Shown: one piece after another, positions 1 to 13,900 of the stretch
How the letters are laid out: each line of letters starts with the position of its first letter
Numbering within the stretch: position 1 is the stretch's first letter
Source of the DNA: Macrotis lagotis
Lineage: Eukaryota; Chordata; Mammalia; Peramelemorphia; Peramelidae
NCBI RefSeq assembly: GCF_037893015.1
Contig: NC_133660.1
Coordinates: 288,397,078-288,461,077, forward strand
Length of the DNA stretch: 64,000 nt
Direction of reading: 5' to 3'
The notes under the pieces: generated by a model
The model's input: only the letters and a program-made list of their open reading frames with translations
Databases searched by the model: none
What the model was told of the DNA's origin: nothing
Position numbers and translations under genes: made by a program

Positions 1-13
1 CTAACCCTAACCC

Positions 14-475
14 AAGTGGTTAGAACACTGGTCTTGGGCATGACACTTAACCCACATCCAAGGCCATCTCTAGTCGTCCTGATTCATATCTGAGCACTGG
101 ACCAGGTGGTTCTGGAAGAGAAAGTGAGGCTGGTGAATTAGTAAAGCACCTTATCACTTAAATCCAATTCATGGTCTTTTTTTGAGAACGAAGGAAAATA
201 TTGTTTCTTATTTTTTTCCTTTCTCCTTAGTTTAATTCCTCTAGAACAACATGATTAATATGGAATATACTGAACATAATTGAATATGTTCTATTTTTAC
301 CAGACTGTTCACTGCCATGGGGAAAGGGAGAGAAGGGAAGGTAGAAGAAAAGTGAAAAACTCAAAAACTTGCAAAGTGATCAATGTTAACAAAAAAACCC
401 CTACTTTTGCATGCAATTGGAAAAGTAAAATAAACTTTGAATTAAAAATAAAAGTAAAAATAAATAAAATGGTAG
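14..475 (+). repeat. MAR1-type SINE remnant followed by a LINE 3' end
   Basis: Bases 14-200 match a shortened MAR1-like SINE ('gattcatatctgagcactgg', 'gagaaagtgaggctggtga'). Bases 250-475 match the 3' end of a marsupial L1 ('acttgcaaagtgatcaatgt', 'gcaattggaaaagtaaaata'). The same pair occurs at 34873-35430 ahead of copy B, so it was present before A and B separated. Confidence 0.6.
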
Positions 476-830
476 TGGCAACTTTTGAAGTATTATTGAG
501 ATCCATTTATTCTTTTTTTGTGGTGTTGGGAGAACCTGGGGAAGAGCTAAGTGACAAGGGGTCATCCCCCATTGGAAAATTGATGGGAACACAGAGAACT
601 GAGGCTATTGTATCAGAGTTGTGAATAAAATTATCAAAGAAAGCCCACAATGTGGAGACCATTCATTTATTAGGGTGAGACATGGTAATGTCAGTATAAT
701 CCTTGAAATAGTATTTGGCTATGATGCATGTTTAAAGAAGGTAAATAATTTAACTTATCAACTTTGAGAATGAAGAGTATGAATGCACTTCAAGTAACCT
801 TGTTCAGTAAGAGTATACATGCTGTTATTT

Positions 831-857
831 AAAGTCTCTCTCTCTCTCTCTGTCTCA
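831..857. repeat. (TC)n simple repeat
   Basis: A CT-dinucleotide run, 'tctctctctctctctctgtc'. Confidence 0.9.
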
Positions 858-959
858 AAATTTTGGCTACTTTTCTGTCCACAAGATTTTCAATAATGAG
901 GTTATAGTCAGACTGCTAAAAAATGATTTAGCAAGCTAAATACTTTCTTGACAATTCTC

Positions 960-1730
960 TTTGGATTATTATTATTCATTCAGTTAGAAATGGTTCAATG
1001 TGCACATCTAATCACCAAACATAATGACATCAAGGCCAGAAAAAATGCATTTCATTATGGATACTTGTGGGCCTAGATCTTGTCACTATGATAGTTTCTT
1101 CTCTTGTCATGTCACATTGACCTCTGACTGATACAAAATCTGGTAATTTTGTGTCATTGCACAAAATTTAATATAGGGAGAATTTCAGCAGTACCGTACT
1201 ACAAGGTCAATGCAACCTAATTTAAGGGAGATCAGAGAATCTTGTAGATATTTTAGAGCCTATGGAATGTATGAAACCTCCAGAAATTAAAGTTAGGGAA
1301 AGTATTTCACAATCATATTTTTCACAGGTGTTTTTGAAGTTCTGAAGAACAAGGATGCAGGTGCAGACTTGCTGATCAGGAAAGACCTCAGAGGCCCTCA
1401 CTCAAAATATTTTTCACTTACACACAAGAGACATGAAGATGGAGGGCCTCTTCTTATCCATCCACAGGGAACAGAGAGATTAACAACCAGAAGGCAAAAC
1501 TTTCCTATAAATAATCCCTGTTATGTCTAGCTTTTACCTTTGTCCTAAATAGAGTTCCATTTTATTGCTTCATATTCTATTTCCCATGAAAGAAGGGGTT
1601 TGAAACCTGAGCATTTCTTATAAAAGAAAAATCCTTAGCAAAATATATTCCTTTGGATGCATGGACAATGACCCCCAATCAGCTTACACCATCCTACTCT
1701 TTGACTCATTAGAAATTTAGACTATTTGCC
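960..1730 (+). promoter_or_regulatory. Conserved upstream block of copy A (candidate promoter and 5' leader)
   Basis: This block aligns with the same position upstream of copy B (about 35930-36622) and, inverted, upstream of the exon 1 relic (about 29292-30090). The last 60 bases are best kept: 'caatgac' or 'caatgag', then 'ccaatca/cagtcac', 'cttacac' and 'atcc' precede each ATG at a similar distance. Conservation across a decayed inverted copy shows common ancestry. A promoter role is inference; no clear TATA box is seen. Confidence 0.4.
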
Positions 1731-1975
1731 ATGGACCACAATCAACTAAGGTTCTTGTTCCTTACATTATGTGTGGTCCTAATTTTGCCTTTAGTACATT
1801 TTGAGTATCACATAGGGAAAAGTCCATGTGAAATAAACAGAGCTTACAATCCCACATATAGAAAAGAAGGTGACCTAGTCTTAGGGGGCTTCTTCTCCTT
1901 GCTTCAGAAGGCAGAATATAAAGTTCAAAAGAAAGACTTCAAATTTTTTCCTACCCTTACATCTGCAAACACAGG
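1731..1975 (+). CDS. Copy A exon 1: signal peptide and start of ligand domain
   Basis: The ATG lies in a 'gccATGGa' context. Residues 1-22 are a hydrophobic leader (FLFLTLCVVLILPLVHF), and the mature chain follows with the V2R signature YRKEGDLVLGGFFSL. A cysteine at residue 33 (SPCEINRAY) is where V2Rs normally have one. The exon is 245 nt and ends two bases into codon 82 at a GTAAGC donor. Copy B has the same length and phase, which supports both the start and the donor. Confidence 0.9.
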
Positions 1976-4900
1976 GTAAGCTATTTTATTATTTTTTCTG
2001 ATTAATGAAATAGTCATCCATATTTCTGAGTGATTGTTTTGTTGGTAGTATTGTATTTTATTTAGACTTGCTTAATAGACTGAGTTCAGAATCAATTACT
2101 GTTTTCAAATAAGGGGAGAAATATTTCTTATTGTATGCATACCTGATGAAAAAGTTCTCTAGTTCACTTATGAATGCTATCCTCTGATGAGCTTTGCATA
2201 AGGGGAGCTTCTATGACTTACAGCACAATTTGGGAAAATAAACTAAAGATAGCCATCTTAGGCATTAGAAAAGAAAATTCATTAAGAATACTGCACTGAG
2301 TCCAGAGTTTTATCCAATATGCCTAAAGACAATTAGCTATCAGAAGAAAAAGACAAAATATTTATCTTTTTTTCATATTGGTTGATTGACTTTAGGAGCA
2401 CATTGTTAAACTATGTCATTTTTGCCTTCTATGATTATAAGAATGAGATTAAACTATATCTAACTTATCAGTTAATCTAAAATTTACAGTGTCCAGGATA
2501 GTCACATAAATGAGAGGAATGAAAGGTACTTAAATTGCCCGCACTTTGCAATCATTTTATGTCTAGGAAATATTAATTCTAAGTTAGTTTATAATAAATA
2601 AAAAAATCAGAAGAATATGTGCAGGCCATGAGTTTGAGATAATAATGTCATGAATTGCTTTAATTCATATCATTTTATTGCTGACTATGTTAGAGAAAAT
2701 CATTTATACTACTAATCCCACATCTGATTAAAGAGTTAATTAATTACATATTAATAATTAATATTCTGATTAATGAGACTAATTAATTAGTCTAATAACT
2801 AAAATGTGACATCAATTTTTTAAATAGGTGAGTTTTTTTTAATAATCTCTTAGAAGATATTTAGTGTTTAATTTTACAAATAGGGACAGTATTGGTCATG
2901 GTTACTCATGGTTGTTGATAAAATGATTTGCCCAGGCAACACTGTTGGGGGATGTTTGAGGCAGCATTAAAGAAAGGGGTTCCTGATTCCATATTCAAAT
3001 TTAATGTATTATGACACATTGTTGTGTCCATGAACATAGAATATTGCCTATTTTATTGTTTTTTTTTGTTTTGTTTTGTTACATTTTCCTCTCACTTCAG
3101 GTTGGTGTTCGAAAATTATCAACCTTTCTTTGCTTTCCAATTTGCTGTGAATGAGATCAACAAGAACCCTCATTTGCTGAGCAACATCACTTTGGGATAC
3201 CAGGTGGTCAGCAACTTCCAAAACAACCAACTAGCTGTGGAAAGCTCCATAATATGGATGGCAGGGAAAGGTCCAATCATCCTTAACTATGATTGTAGTG
3301 AGCAGTCCAATTCAGTGGCTGTCATTGGAGGCACGACATCTACACAGTCCATATCCATGGCCACCATTCTAAATCTTTATAAAGTTCCACAGGTAAGGGG
3401 ATCCAATGCTGTCACTCATTTTCATACAAAATATTATTTAAAAAAACAGAAAATCTTCATCATCTGTTCAGTCCAGTGTTAGAGATTTGACTTTCATTTC
3501 TGCAGAAGTTCCAGGGACAGAACTCACAAAAAGCAATGCAAAAAGGGGATTCAGTCCATTTCCTCAGGGAACTTCTTCTGTCCTCTAGATGAAGACTTGC
3601 TAAATTAGATGAACTCTCATGGCTTTTAACAAATTCAAATTTGCTTCTAATTTTTCTTAATAATTGTAAGGAACTTTGATGACTTGATTTTATCTAACAT
3701 TTATCTATTCAGGATTTTATTTTTCCAGGGATTCATGTCAACAAATTTTTTTATTCATTTCCAAATCTTCCAGTTCCAAATTTCCTCCCTTCCTCCCACC
3801 CAAGTCCCCTCATTTAGAAAGCAAGCAATTTGATGTAGGTTATAAGTATGTTGTCATGCAAAACTTTTCCATAATCATCATGTTATGAAAGAAAATATAC
3901 ATCCCCAGCCCATTAATTGGGGACTAACTGGGCAAATTATAGAAAATTAATGTGATAGAACAGAAGTGTGCTAAAAGAAATCATGAAGGACAGTACTACA
4001 GAGTAGCCCAGAAATACCTGCATGAACTGATGTTGAGTGAAGTGAGCAGAACCAGAAGAACATTGTCCACACTAATAGCCATGCTGTGTGATGACCAACC
4101 ATGCTCTTGTTTATTTCAGCAGTACAATAATCAAAGAAAACTGCAAAAGAATCGTGTTGGAAAACATTACCCATATTTAGAGATAAAACTGTGGAGTGTA
4201 CATGTAGACCAAAACTTACGGCTACCAATTGTTAAAAGAAGTCTGATGTATTCTGCTTTTGTTTTTCTGCATTTTGATTAGATTATTCTCCAACAATATA
4301 ACAAATTTAGATCTATGATTAGAATCATTATACATGTATGACCTATGTGGAATTGTTTTCTCTCCAGAAAGGGGGAGGGAAGGAAAAGAGGGAGAAAAAT
4401 GTAAAAATTCTAAAGCTTTCAAAAAATTGTTTCTTGAAAAACTACCATACCATATCACTTGAAAATTAAATAAATTAAATATCAAATTAAAATAAAGAAA
4501 ATATGTGTTCCTCAAAAATAAGACATAAAGAAAAATAAATATGCAAAAAAATTCTTCATTCTATTTTCAGATAGTAACAGCTGTTTCTCTGGGAAAATGT
4601 TCATCAAAAGGGTAGTATGCATACTTTGTTCTAGGTTATGTCCCTTCTTTTTTTATTATCCCAAGTTCCAGGTCCACTTTTCTCTGGTACTGATGCCATA
4701 CTGACTCGAACAAATAGGAGTTATTTCAGTTGTGCTTGCCATTTTATTTTAGTGGGTCCTGTGGAGGAGTTAGGGAACGGGGTTTACAATTTGTCTGACC
4801 CAAACAGGAGCTAGGTTATGGTATGCTGGGATACACTCCCTCCTAGGGATCCACAAGTGTTCAGATCTTTCAAGGTGATATTCATTAAAATAATGTGTTT

Positions 4901-7900
4901 CCTGCTCTCCTAGCATATGCACTCATCTGAGAATGATAAGAACATTTTTTTCGGTCCTGGAATTGGAACAGTTGTCCATGCTACCCTGCCCTAGAAAACT
5001 CTGGTGAGCTACTTCTGCTTCTGTTTCTTGAGATGGTGATCCAGCGTAGTGATCGAAATGCATTTATGAGCAAAGCAACGAGGTCTGCCTCAGAGATAGT
5101 AAAGTGACTTGTAATTCCCTTCTGATCTGTAGGCTGAGAGTTTGGGAGGAAACCATTGTCCACTGGCATGGGATAGACACTTCCTGCTGACCATCTTAAT
5201 TGTCTTGTGAATCCATGGGCTGAAAGGTCTGGAAAAGTCCACTATTTCCTCTGAGGTCATAGATCCCAAGGCCTACTCCTGGATTGTTGGGAGCCTGTCA
5301 GCCTGGTTTGTCTTATTCTGCACTGCACTCTTCTCTAATTCTAGTGAAATAGATTTTACCTGTCAAACTGCAAAGTTGTCTTGGGCTTTATGTTTTTATT
5401 CTGCCTTCATCTGCCCTCTAGAATGTGTTTAGAGTCATTACTTAAAGCTATTTGGAGGAGTTTGGTGGGGGGAGTTCTGGTAAATCCCTTTCTCACTTTG
5501 CCATTTTGGCTCTTCCTCCTCTGACAATTTTATTTGAAATAAATAGTTCTCTTCCTCTTCTCAAATAATCCCCAGGTACAAGCTCTTTCCTTTTCATTTT
5601 AAAACGGCTTTGGGAATTTTTTTCAAAAAGGATGAGCCATTTGTCTTCACCAGTTTCTGGTAACTAGCAGCATGTAATTTTGTGTTTACAATGATCTTCC
5701 CATTTTGACTGAGAATTTGCTTCCTGTATGTATCTGGGCTTGATTGGCCAAATATATGACAGTATCCTTCTATTCAATCCATTTTTCCTATTTTTAATTT
5801 TTTTCAATTATGTGAAACAATAATTTTCAACATTTATTTTTGTAAAATATTCATTCTCTCACACTTTCTTCCCCCCTCACCATAGGTTTACAAGTAATCT
5901 GATCTAGTTCATTCATGTATAGGTATGTTACCCTTATTCAAATGAGTCAATTTCCCGAAAGATTCAGAAAGAAAAGAGAAACCATGGAAAGGAAGAAGCA
6001 ATAGTCAAATTTAGAAAGGTGAAATGAGTAGGGTTTGATCTGCAATCAAATTTAAAATTCGAAATTCACATTTTTTTGGATGAGGTTGTAATTTTAAATA
6101 GGAGGTCTTTTAGAGTTGTTATGTATCACTGTACTGCTGAAAAGATATAAAACGACCAGTTGATCATCACACATTGCTGTTATTTTATTCAGCATTAGGA
6201 AACAAGGGAAACAAATATCTATTAAAGGTTTCATTTCTCAAATATGTATAAAATTCTGTATAATTTTCAAGTAGAAAGTCTTTCCATATTGATATGTCAT
6301 TAAACATAGGCACAATCTGACATGCAAAGAAGGGCTCATAGCTATTTATAGAAATTTGAAAATTATGATAAATCGCTTTAAATTGGAGAAAAGCTGTAGA
6401 ATGACACAATTGAGGAGTCACTTAACTTTTTTTAAACATTTTTTTCCATTTATTTACACATTACTAAAATATTCTTGTTGTAAGAGTAAACATAATACCA
6501 CATCCCCCAACAAAAGTATAAAACCTCATCAGAAATTAAGTGAAAAGAAAGAGAAAAAAATATTCAGTCTGTGTTCTGATACCATCAACTCTGTCTTGGG
6601 TGAATTGCATTCTTGATCATAAATTCATCAAAGAAGTTTCTTCCAGTTTTTCCATAGTTGCTGATGCTGATTGTAATTCCCTCCATCCATTCCTCCCTAC
6701 CACCACCATCTATTATATTTTCTCTTTCCTTTCACTCTGTCCCTCTTCTAAAATGTGCTGTTAGGGCAGCTGTGTGCTACAGTGGGCAGAGCAGCAGCCT
6801 TGGGGCCAAGAAGCCCCAAGCCTACATCCCACCTCAGAGACCCAGCAACCACCTGACCTCATAGTCCCAGACAGGCCACCCAATCCCACCACCATGCAAA
6901 AAAGAAAATGTGTTATATATGATTATCCTCTAATGTCCATTGTGCCAACTAGATGCCCCCTAATTGTTTTAAAAGCAGATCATTAGCAAGTATAATTAGA
7001 AAAATAAAATTAAAATTAATGCATTCCTTAAGCCTGTATAATTTAAGAACAGTATAATGCTTCAGCATAATACTTCAGACAGATAAATTGATTATGGAAA
7101 AACAATTCCCTAAGAATACTGAAAGAGAACTGTGCAGCAAAACTTCTTAAAAGTACAGATTTGGGTTTTTGAAATTATCACTGTAATGAAGACTATCTTT
7201 CAATATCACTGACTAGCTCAGGTATAGAGACACAAAAATGTGCAGGTCACAGGAAACTTAGATTTGTTTGGCCAATTTCCTTTCCAAAAATGAGATCAAA
7301 GATAATGTGTATTTTCAGTTTTACTAAATATATTCATAAGGCATATGCATGAAGTGAATCTTTAATATTACAACTTAATGTTTGGTTTTATTGGTTCTAT
7401 TGTTTTCTAATTACTTTTACTTGTGTGTCTTGTTTATTTTACTGTGGGTGGCCTATTATTTGATTTACTATGTGTTCCACTGTGGGTGGCAAACTGATTT
7501 ACTTTTATTTGATATATTTTCATGTTCCCTTAAGGAACAGGGAGTATGTGCTGTAGCTTATGTGGACTTCTAGTCACTGGCATGACCTATCAAATGTGAC
7601 TTGGTTTTGGGTTATTTCTATTACAAATATTTTTGTTGTTCTTACTGTTGTTTTTAAGCACATATTTCCTACACTTAATATTATTTTTCATAAACTCCTG
7701 CTACTGTTCCTGTCTTGTCTGCTCTCCTGTCATGTGTATGCTGCCTTCTGTAGCAGTGTTCTCAGTTTTTGCATCATAATATCTCAGGTCATCTCAGGTA
7801 CCCATAGAGGAGAAAGTATACTTTGCATTTTTTATTTTATAAGTAATAATTTCAATTTCAAGTGGTACATGTCACTTCCTTCCCACGTCCTCATTCCAGC

Positions 7901-10900
7901 AGAGCAACATTTGAGAGAGATTTACATATGCAACAATAAATAAATATTTCAGTTTATGAAATCTTTCTCTAGAGGTAGATAAGATTTTTCTTCATCAGTC
8001 CTTCTTATGTGACTTCAATGTATGATTACTCAGAATCACTTAGTGACTCAATAATTGTATTTGGAACATGCTTGCATTGTATTCAATCTTCTCTTCGATT
8101 TAATCTTAGCCCTCTGCAGCATTTCATGGCAGTTTCTCCATGTTTTTTTTCACTAACATCAATTTGTTTGTTTTTTCTTATACCTCAGTAATCCAATGTA
8201 TCACAATAATAAATCCAATATCACAAAAATAATCCATTATATCACAATTTATTCATTTGTTCGCCATTGATGGACAACTATTGAATTTGAATTCTGTGCA
8301 ATCCCAAAGACAGCGGCTGCAAATACTTTAGAATTTATAAACTTGTTTCAGTTTGTCATAATTACTTAATAATGTACCTAATTATTAGTATAGCTGGGTC
8401 AAATTGTACTGATTCTTTTATAGCTTTCAGTGTAATTTCCAGTAACTCCTCAAAATGGTCAGCTCACTTCACAATTCCAGCAACAGTATATTAGTGTCCC
8501 AATTTTTCCACTTCCTTCCCACATTCCTTTTTATCCATTTGATAGGGAGGGTAAAGAATCTCAGAGTTATTTTCCTGTATATTTCTCTAATCAATAAAAG
8601 AAGCTATGTTCTTGGCATATTGAAATCAGGACCATCCCCAAACTATTGATGACGGAATGTGCTTTCTGACTGGAGCTCTAAGACAGCATCACTTAAAATT
8701 ACACTGCTGAGATCACGCTTACTATTATTGCTGGCTATATTCGTGTATTATAATCATAGATCTGAGACTAACTGCTTGTTACAAGTAGATGTGTCTTAAG
8801 TTCTCACTTTTCCACCAAGCAAGATGAAAGATGTTAGAATGAAGCTTTATTCTCTGAATCAGTTGTCTATGGGCTGGAGTGGAAGGGAAGAACAGTTCAG
8901 AAGGACATCATCTTGGGCACCTTTATCAGGGTATTCTTTCTGACTTGGTGACTGGGGTATGCCTTAAGTTACATTCCTGCACTATATATTTTATCTTATC
9001 TCTAGAAAATTGTAGAAGAAGGATAAACCAATGACAGTATATAAAACTTTCTCTTGCATTTCTTTCTTCTGACACTAGTAGATTATTTTGGGTTCAGATC
9101 AGACATTTGTGAGCTCAGTGAATATAGAGGAGTGAATCTTTCCTTAATCAATAGTGTTCTCACTAATAGTGTAAAGCCAATCTTGACAATAGATTTCAGC
9201 ATGAGATCTCCATCACCATCTCTGATAGGGTTAGGACTAGAACAAATTTCCTCCTTGAACAAGCAGTAGGAAATAATTCTTAGTTTAAAGGAAATATTAT
9301 TCTTTCTGGAATTATGTGAGGAATGGGAAATATGCAACAGAAAGACTGGATAAAGGAAATGGGGAGATGAGAAACAGCAGGCATCTATCTAGGCACCGAG
9401 AATTATCTAATCGTTGCATGAAGGAGACTCTAAGCATGTCCTTCTTAAATAAACACAAGAGAAATAGGAAGAAGTAAGTCGTTATTCCAAAGAGGCTGAT
9501 TAAGGTACACAGTTACATAATAAGACACTAATGGATAGTATGTTCTAAAAGTGGACTTTTTAGGAGGGAGCTCAGATTTCAATCATTGGAAGCTTTCAAA
9601 CACAGATTTAGTAATTGCTTGATGGAGGTATTGGAGAAGGGATTCTTCTTCAGGTAAAGTTTCAGAAATTCTTTCCTATCAGTGTAATTGTGTGACATGA
9701 AACTATAAATCAAAATCAAAAGCTATGGTTTATTGCCTGCTCTGTGTAAGTGATTAATATATTTGTTTATGGTAATGTGAAGAAACACAAATGACTATTC
9801 CAGTCTTCTTTATTTTTCTTGTAGATAAGCTATGGTCCATTTGATCTTCTCCTGACTGATAAGCTCCAGTATCCATATATCTATCAGATGGGCATCAAGG
9901 ATTCCACGCTTCACCTTGCATTTGTACAAATGATGCTACATTTTGGCTGGACTTGGGTAGGACTAATTCTTGCAGACACCATAAGAGGGGAAAGTTTCTT
10001 CAGGGATCTGCAAGTAGAGATGGCCAGGAATAGCCTCTGTGTGGGATTTATGGAAATAATTTCAAGCACATTTGACCTTTATTCGGGTGAAAAGTATAGC
10101 ATCCTTTCTAGGACCATTGCATCATCATCCAATGTGATTTTCACCTATGGAGATTCAGATTTCCTTCAGCATCTTTTGGTTACATTGGTTGAATATATCC
10201 TATATGGAAAGGTGTTGGTGACCACTTTTTCCTGGGAATTTTTTAGTGATCAACAGCCTGAACAGTTTATTAATTTACATGGAACAATAATACTTTCTCC
10301 TCCCCAGAAGGAGATTCCTGGTTTCATAGATTTTGTAGAAAGCCTGAATCAAAGTGTGATGTCTGAGAACATTTTTCTAAAAGCATTCTGGGAGGCAGTC
10401 TTGGGTTGCAAATTTTCAGAAAACAATAATCTAGATATGTTCATTCCTATTTGCCAAGAAGGTCTTTCCTTGGCTGATGTACAGGCTCCAGATTTTAATC
10501 TGATCATAAGAGAACTGAGTCTTAATGTTTACAATGCAGTATATGTAGTTGCCTATGCTGTGCAGGAGCTGTTCCAGACTGAGGTAAGGGAGACATCAGA
10601 ACTTGCAAAAAACTCAGAACTCTCTTACAAGGTAAGATTTCTTTTTGATTCCTATGCTTAGCAGAGAGTACACACAACTTCCTATTGTTAATTATATGTT
10701 GTATGAATGATGCAGGAATGGTGAGAGTCTGCAATATGTTTTATTTCCTACCATTGCTCCTGGTATGTTTCTTAGTTTGTGCTTATAAGGAATCGTGGTT
10801 AAAAAAAAACAATGAAAGAGGCATTTATTTCAACTGATACAGCAATCATGGTGAAGTTGTTCCTTTTATACATCTCTCTGAGTTTTGGTAACTTCTTAAG

Positions 10901-13900
10901 GTCTCTTAAGACCTAGTAATGGTATTGATGGGAGAGCAGCTATCTATAGTTTTAGAACTATTTGGGCAGAGTTCCAAATTGTTCTCCACATTGTTTCGCT
11001 GAGTTCCCCACTGCACCATCAATGCATTGGTGTCCCAGATAAAGCATATCTCATTCAGTACTGATCATTTTCGTTTTTTGTCATCTTGTACAGTTTGATA
11101 GATGTGAAGTAGTTCCTCTCACTTGTTTAAATTTACATTTCCCTGATCAATAATGATTTCAAGCATTTTTTCATGTGAATAAAGATACCTTCACTTTCTC
11201 CATCTGATAACATACATTTTGACTATTTATAAGTAGGGCGACAATTTGAATTCTAATAAATTTGACTCAGTTTGCTATATTTTAGAAATGTGTTCTTTGT
11301 CAAGAACACTGTTTGTAAAAAAGACATTCCCACCATACTGATTCCTGTTTAATCATGGTTTCATTGTTTTTCTTTGCATAAGATCTTTTTAATTGATTGA
11401 AATCAAAATTATCCATTTTGTATTTTATAATGTTCTCCATCTTTTCTTTGATCATTAGCTTCTTCCATTTCCATATATCTGACAAAAAAATTATTCCTTG
11501 AAATTCTAACTGGTTTAGCTTAAAATATCACCCTTTATGGCCAAATTCGGACCTCATTGGACCTTATAGTGGTATAGAGTATGAGATGTTGGTCTATGCC
11601 AAATGTCTGCCATATTATTTCCCATTTTCCCAGAATTTTTTTTTTAAAGGAGTGAGTTCATTTCTGACAAGCTGAAAACTTTGGTTTTATCAAACATTTG
11701 ATTGCTATAGTAATCTGCTATTCTTTCTTATGTGCCCGTACAACTCTGTTGAGCTAGAACTCTATTATTTATTCATTTTATCTCTCAATATTCTTCTTTT
11801 TGTTCCACTGTATGAATTTAGCTGTTTTTTCTATATCGATAAAATATTTTCTTTTGAAATTTGATTGATCTGGTTCTAATTCAGTAATTAAATGTAGACA
11901 AAATTATCATTTTTTCTATTAGCTCAGTCTAAGCATGAGCAACTGACACCTGTCCAGATATTTAGATATGATTTTATTTGTGCAATTATTGTTTTACATT
12001 TTTTTTCACATAGTCCCTGAGTCTGCCATTACTTTGAATGGAATTTCTCTTTGTATCTCTTGATGCTGACTCTTATTAGTTATATACAGAAGTGGTGATG
12101 ACATTTGTCTTTATTATATATCCTGCAACTTTGGTGGAGTTTCTAATGTTTTCAAGGAACTCTTTTAGATAATTTTCTAGGATTCTCTAAATAAACTGTC
12201 ATATATGAAAAGAATGAGAGTTGTATTTCTTCATTACATATTCTAATTGTAAATTTATTTTTCTTCTTTAGTGTTGAGGTTAATATTTCTAATGAATTAC
12301 TGAATAAAAGTGGTGACAAAGATATCCTTGATTCAAAATTGATCTGATTGGGAATATTTCTAGCTTCCCTTCATTAGATGTAATGACTGGATTTTAGATA
12401 GATTCTGTTTATTGTTTTAAGGAACACTCCATTTATTCCTACTCTAGTGTTTTGAAAGGAATGTGTGTTTTATTTTGGCAAAAGCTTTTTCAACATCTAT
12501 TGAAATAATGATATGTTTTCTGTTAGACTTTTTAATTATGGTCAGTGAATCTGGTCATTTTAATAATATTGAAGCAACCCAGCAATTCTCGTATAATTTG
12601 AACTTGATTATTGTGTATTATGCTTGTGAAAACATGCTGGAATCACAATGATAATATTTTATTTAAAATTTTTGCACTCACATGCATTGTGGAATTTGGT
12701 CAATAATTTTCTTTATCTGTTTTGCCTCTTTCTGGCTTAGTCATCAGCACATTAATGGTTTCATAGAACGAATTTAGCAAAACTGCATCACATGTTATTT
12801 CAAATAACTTAAAATAATTTGAAAAAAAATTGTGCCTTTGATATTTGGGAGAATTTGCTTGTGAATCCATCTTACAGAGGATATTTTTACTTAAGGACTT
12901 CAGTGATGGCTTTTTCTATTTATTTTTCTGTGATGGGATATTTAAATATTTAATTTCCTCTTCCTTTGACCTTGGTATTGGATTTTTAGTAAATATTTAT
13001 CCATTTCACTTTTTTATCAAATTTATGGTCATACAGGTGGGCAAAAAGTATCGATATCATTCCTTTTTTTCTTCCTCATTGGTAATGAATTCAGCTTTTC
13101 TTTTTTTGATACTGGTAATGTGATTTTCTTTATTCCTAATCAAATTAAACAAACTTTTATCTATTTTATTGTTTTTTGAAAAAAACCAACAGTTTCATTT
13201 GTTACCTTAGTAGCTTTTTACTTTCAATTTTTTAATTTTTTTCATTTTCATAATTTAAAATTTGAGGAATTATTTGCTTTGTCTGCAGTTTTTTTGGTCA
13301 TATGCAATTCCTTGTAATCCTCTTTCTCTATTTAATTCATGGATGCACTTGAAGATGTAGAAGTTCCCACAATAACTGCTTTGACTGAATTTCACAACTT
13401 TTGCTATATTGTCTCATTGTTTTGAATGAAATTTCAATATTTTGATGATTTCATGTTTGAAACTCTCAGTCTTTTAAATTAGATTATTTAGTTTACAATA
13501 AATTTTATGTCTATTTCTCTTTGACCCTTTATTGCAAGCAAATTAATCGAATCAATTTCTAAAAAGAATACATTTAATATTTCTTCCTTTATGCATTTGG
13601 TCATGAGGTTTTAATGCTCTAAAACAAGGTCAATTTTTGTGCCACAGAGAGAAGAAAAAGTATATTCCTAGGAATCTGCATTCAGTTTTTTCCAGAGTTC
13701 TATCATATCTGACTTTTCTTATATTCCATTCACCTCCTTAATTTCTTTCTTCTTGATGTAATGATTACATTTATCTAAATCTGAGAGTCAGAGTTTAAAG
13801 ACCCCAACCAGTGTAGTTCTGATATATATGTCTTCGTGTAACTCATTTATTTTCTCCCTAACAATTTGGATGTTATCCCACTTAGTACACACATCTACTA

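Noticed and set aside
7382-7943. Hydrophobic plus-strand frames in intron 2 of copy A
   Set aside because: AT-rich, Phe/Leu-rich low-complexity translation of intron; not a missing V2R exon and no splice-site support.
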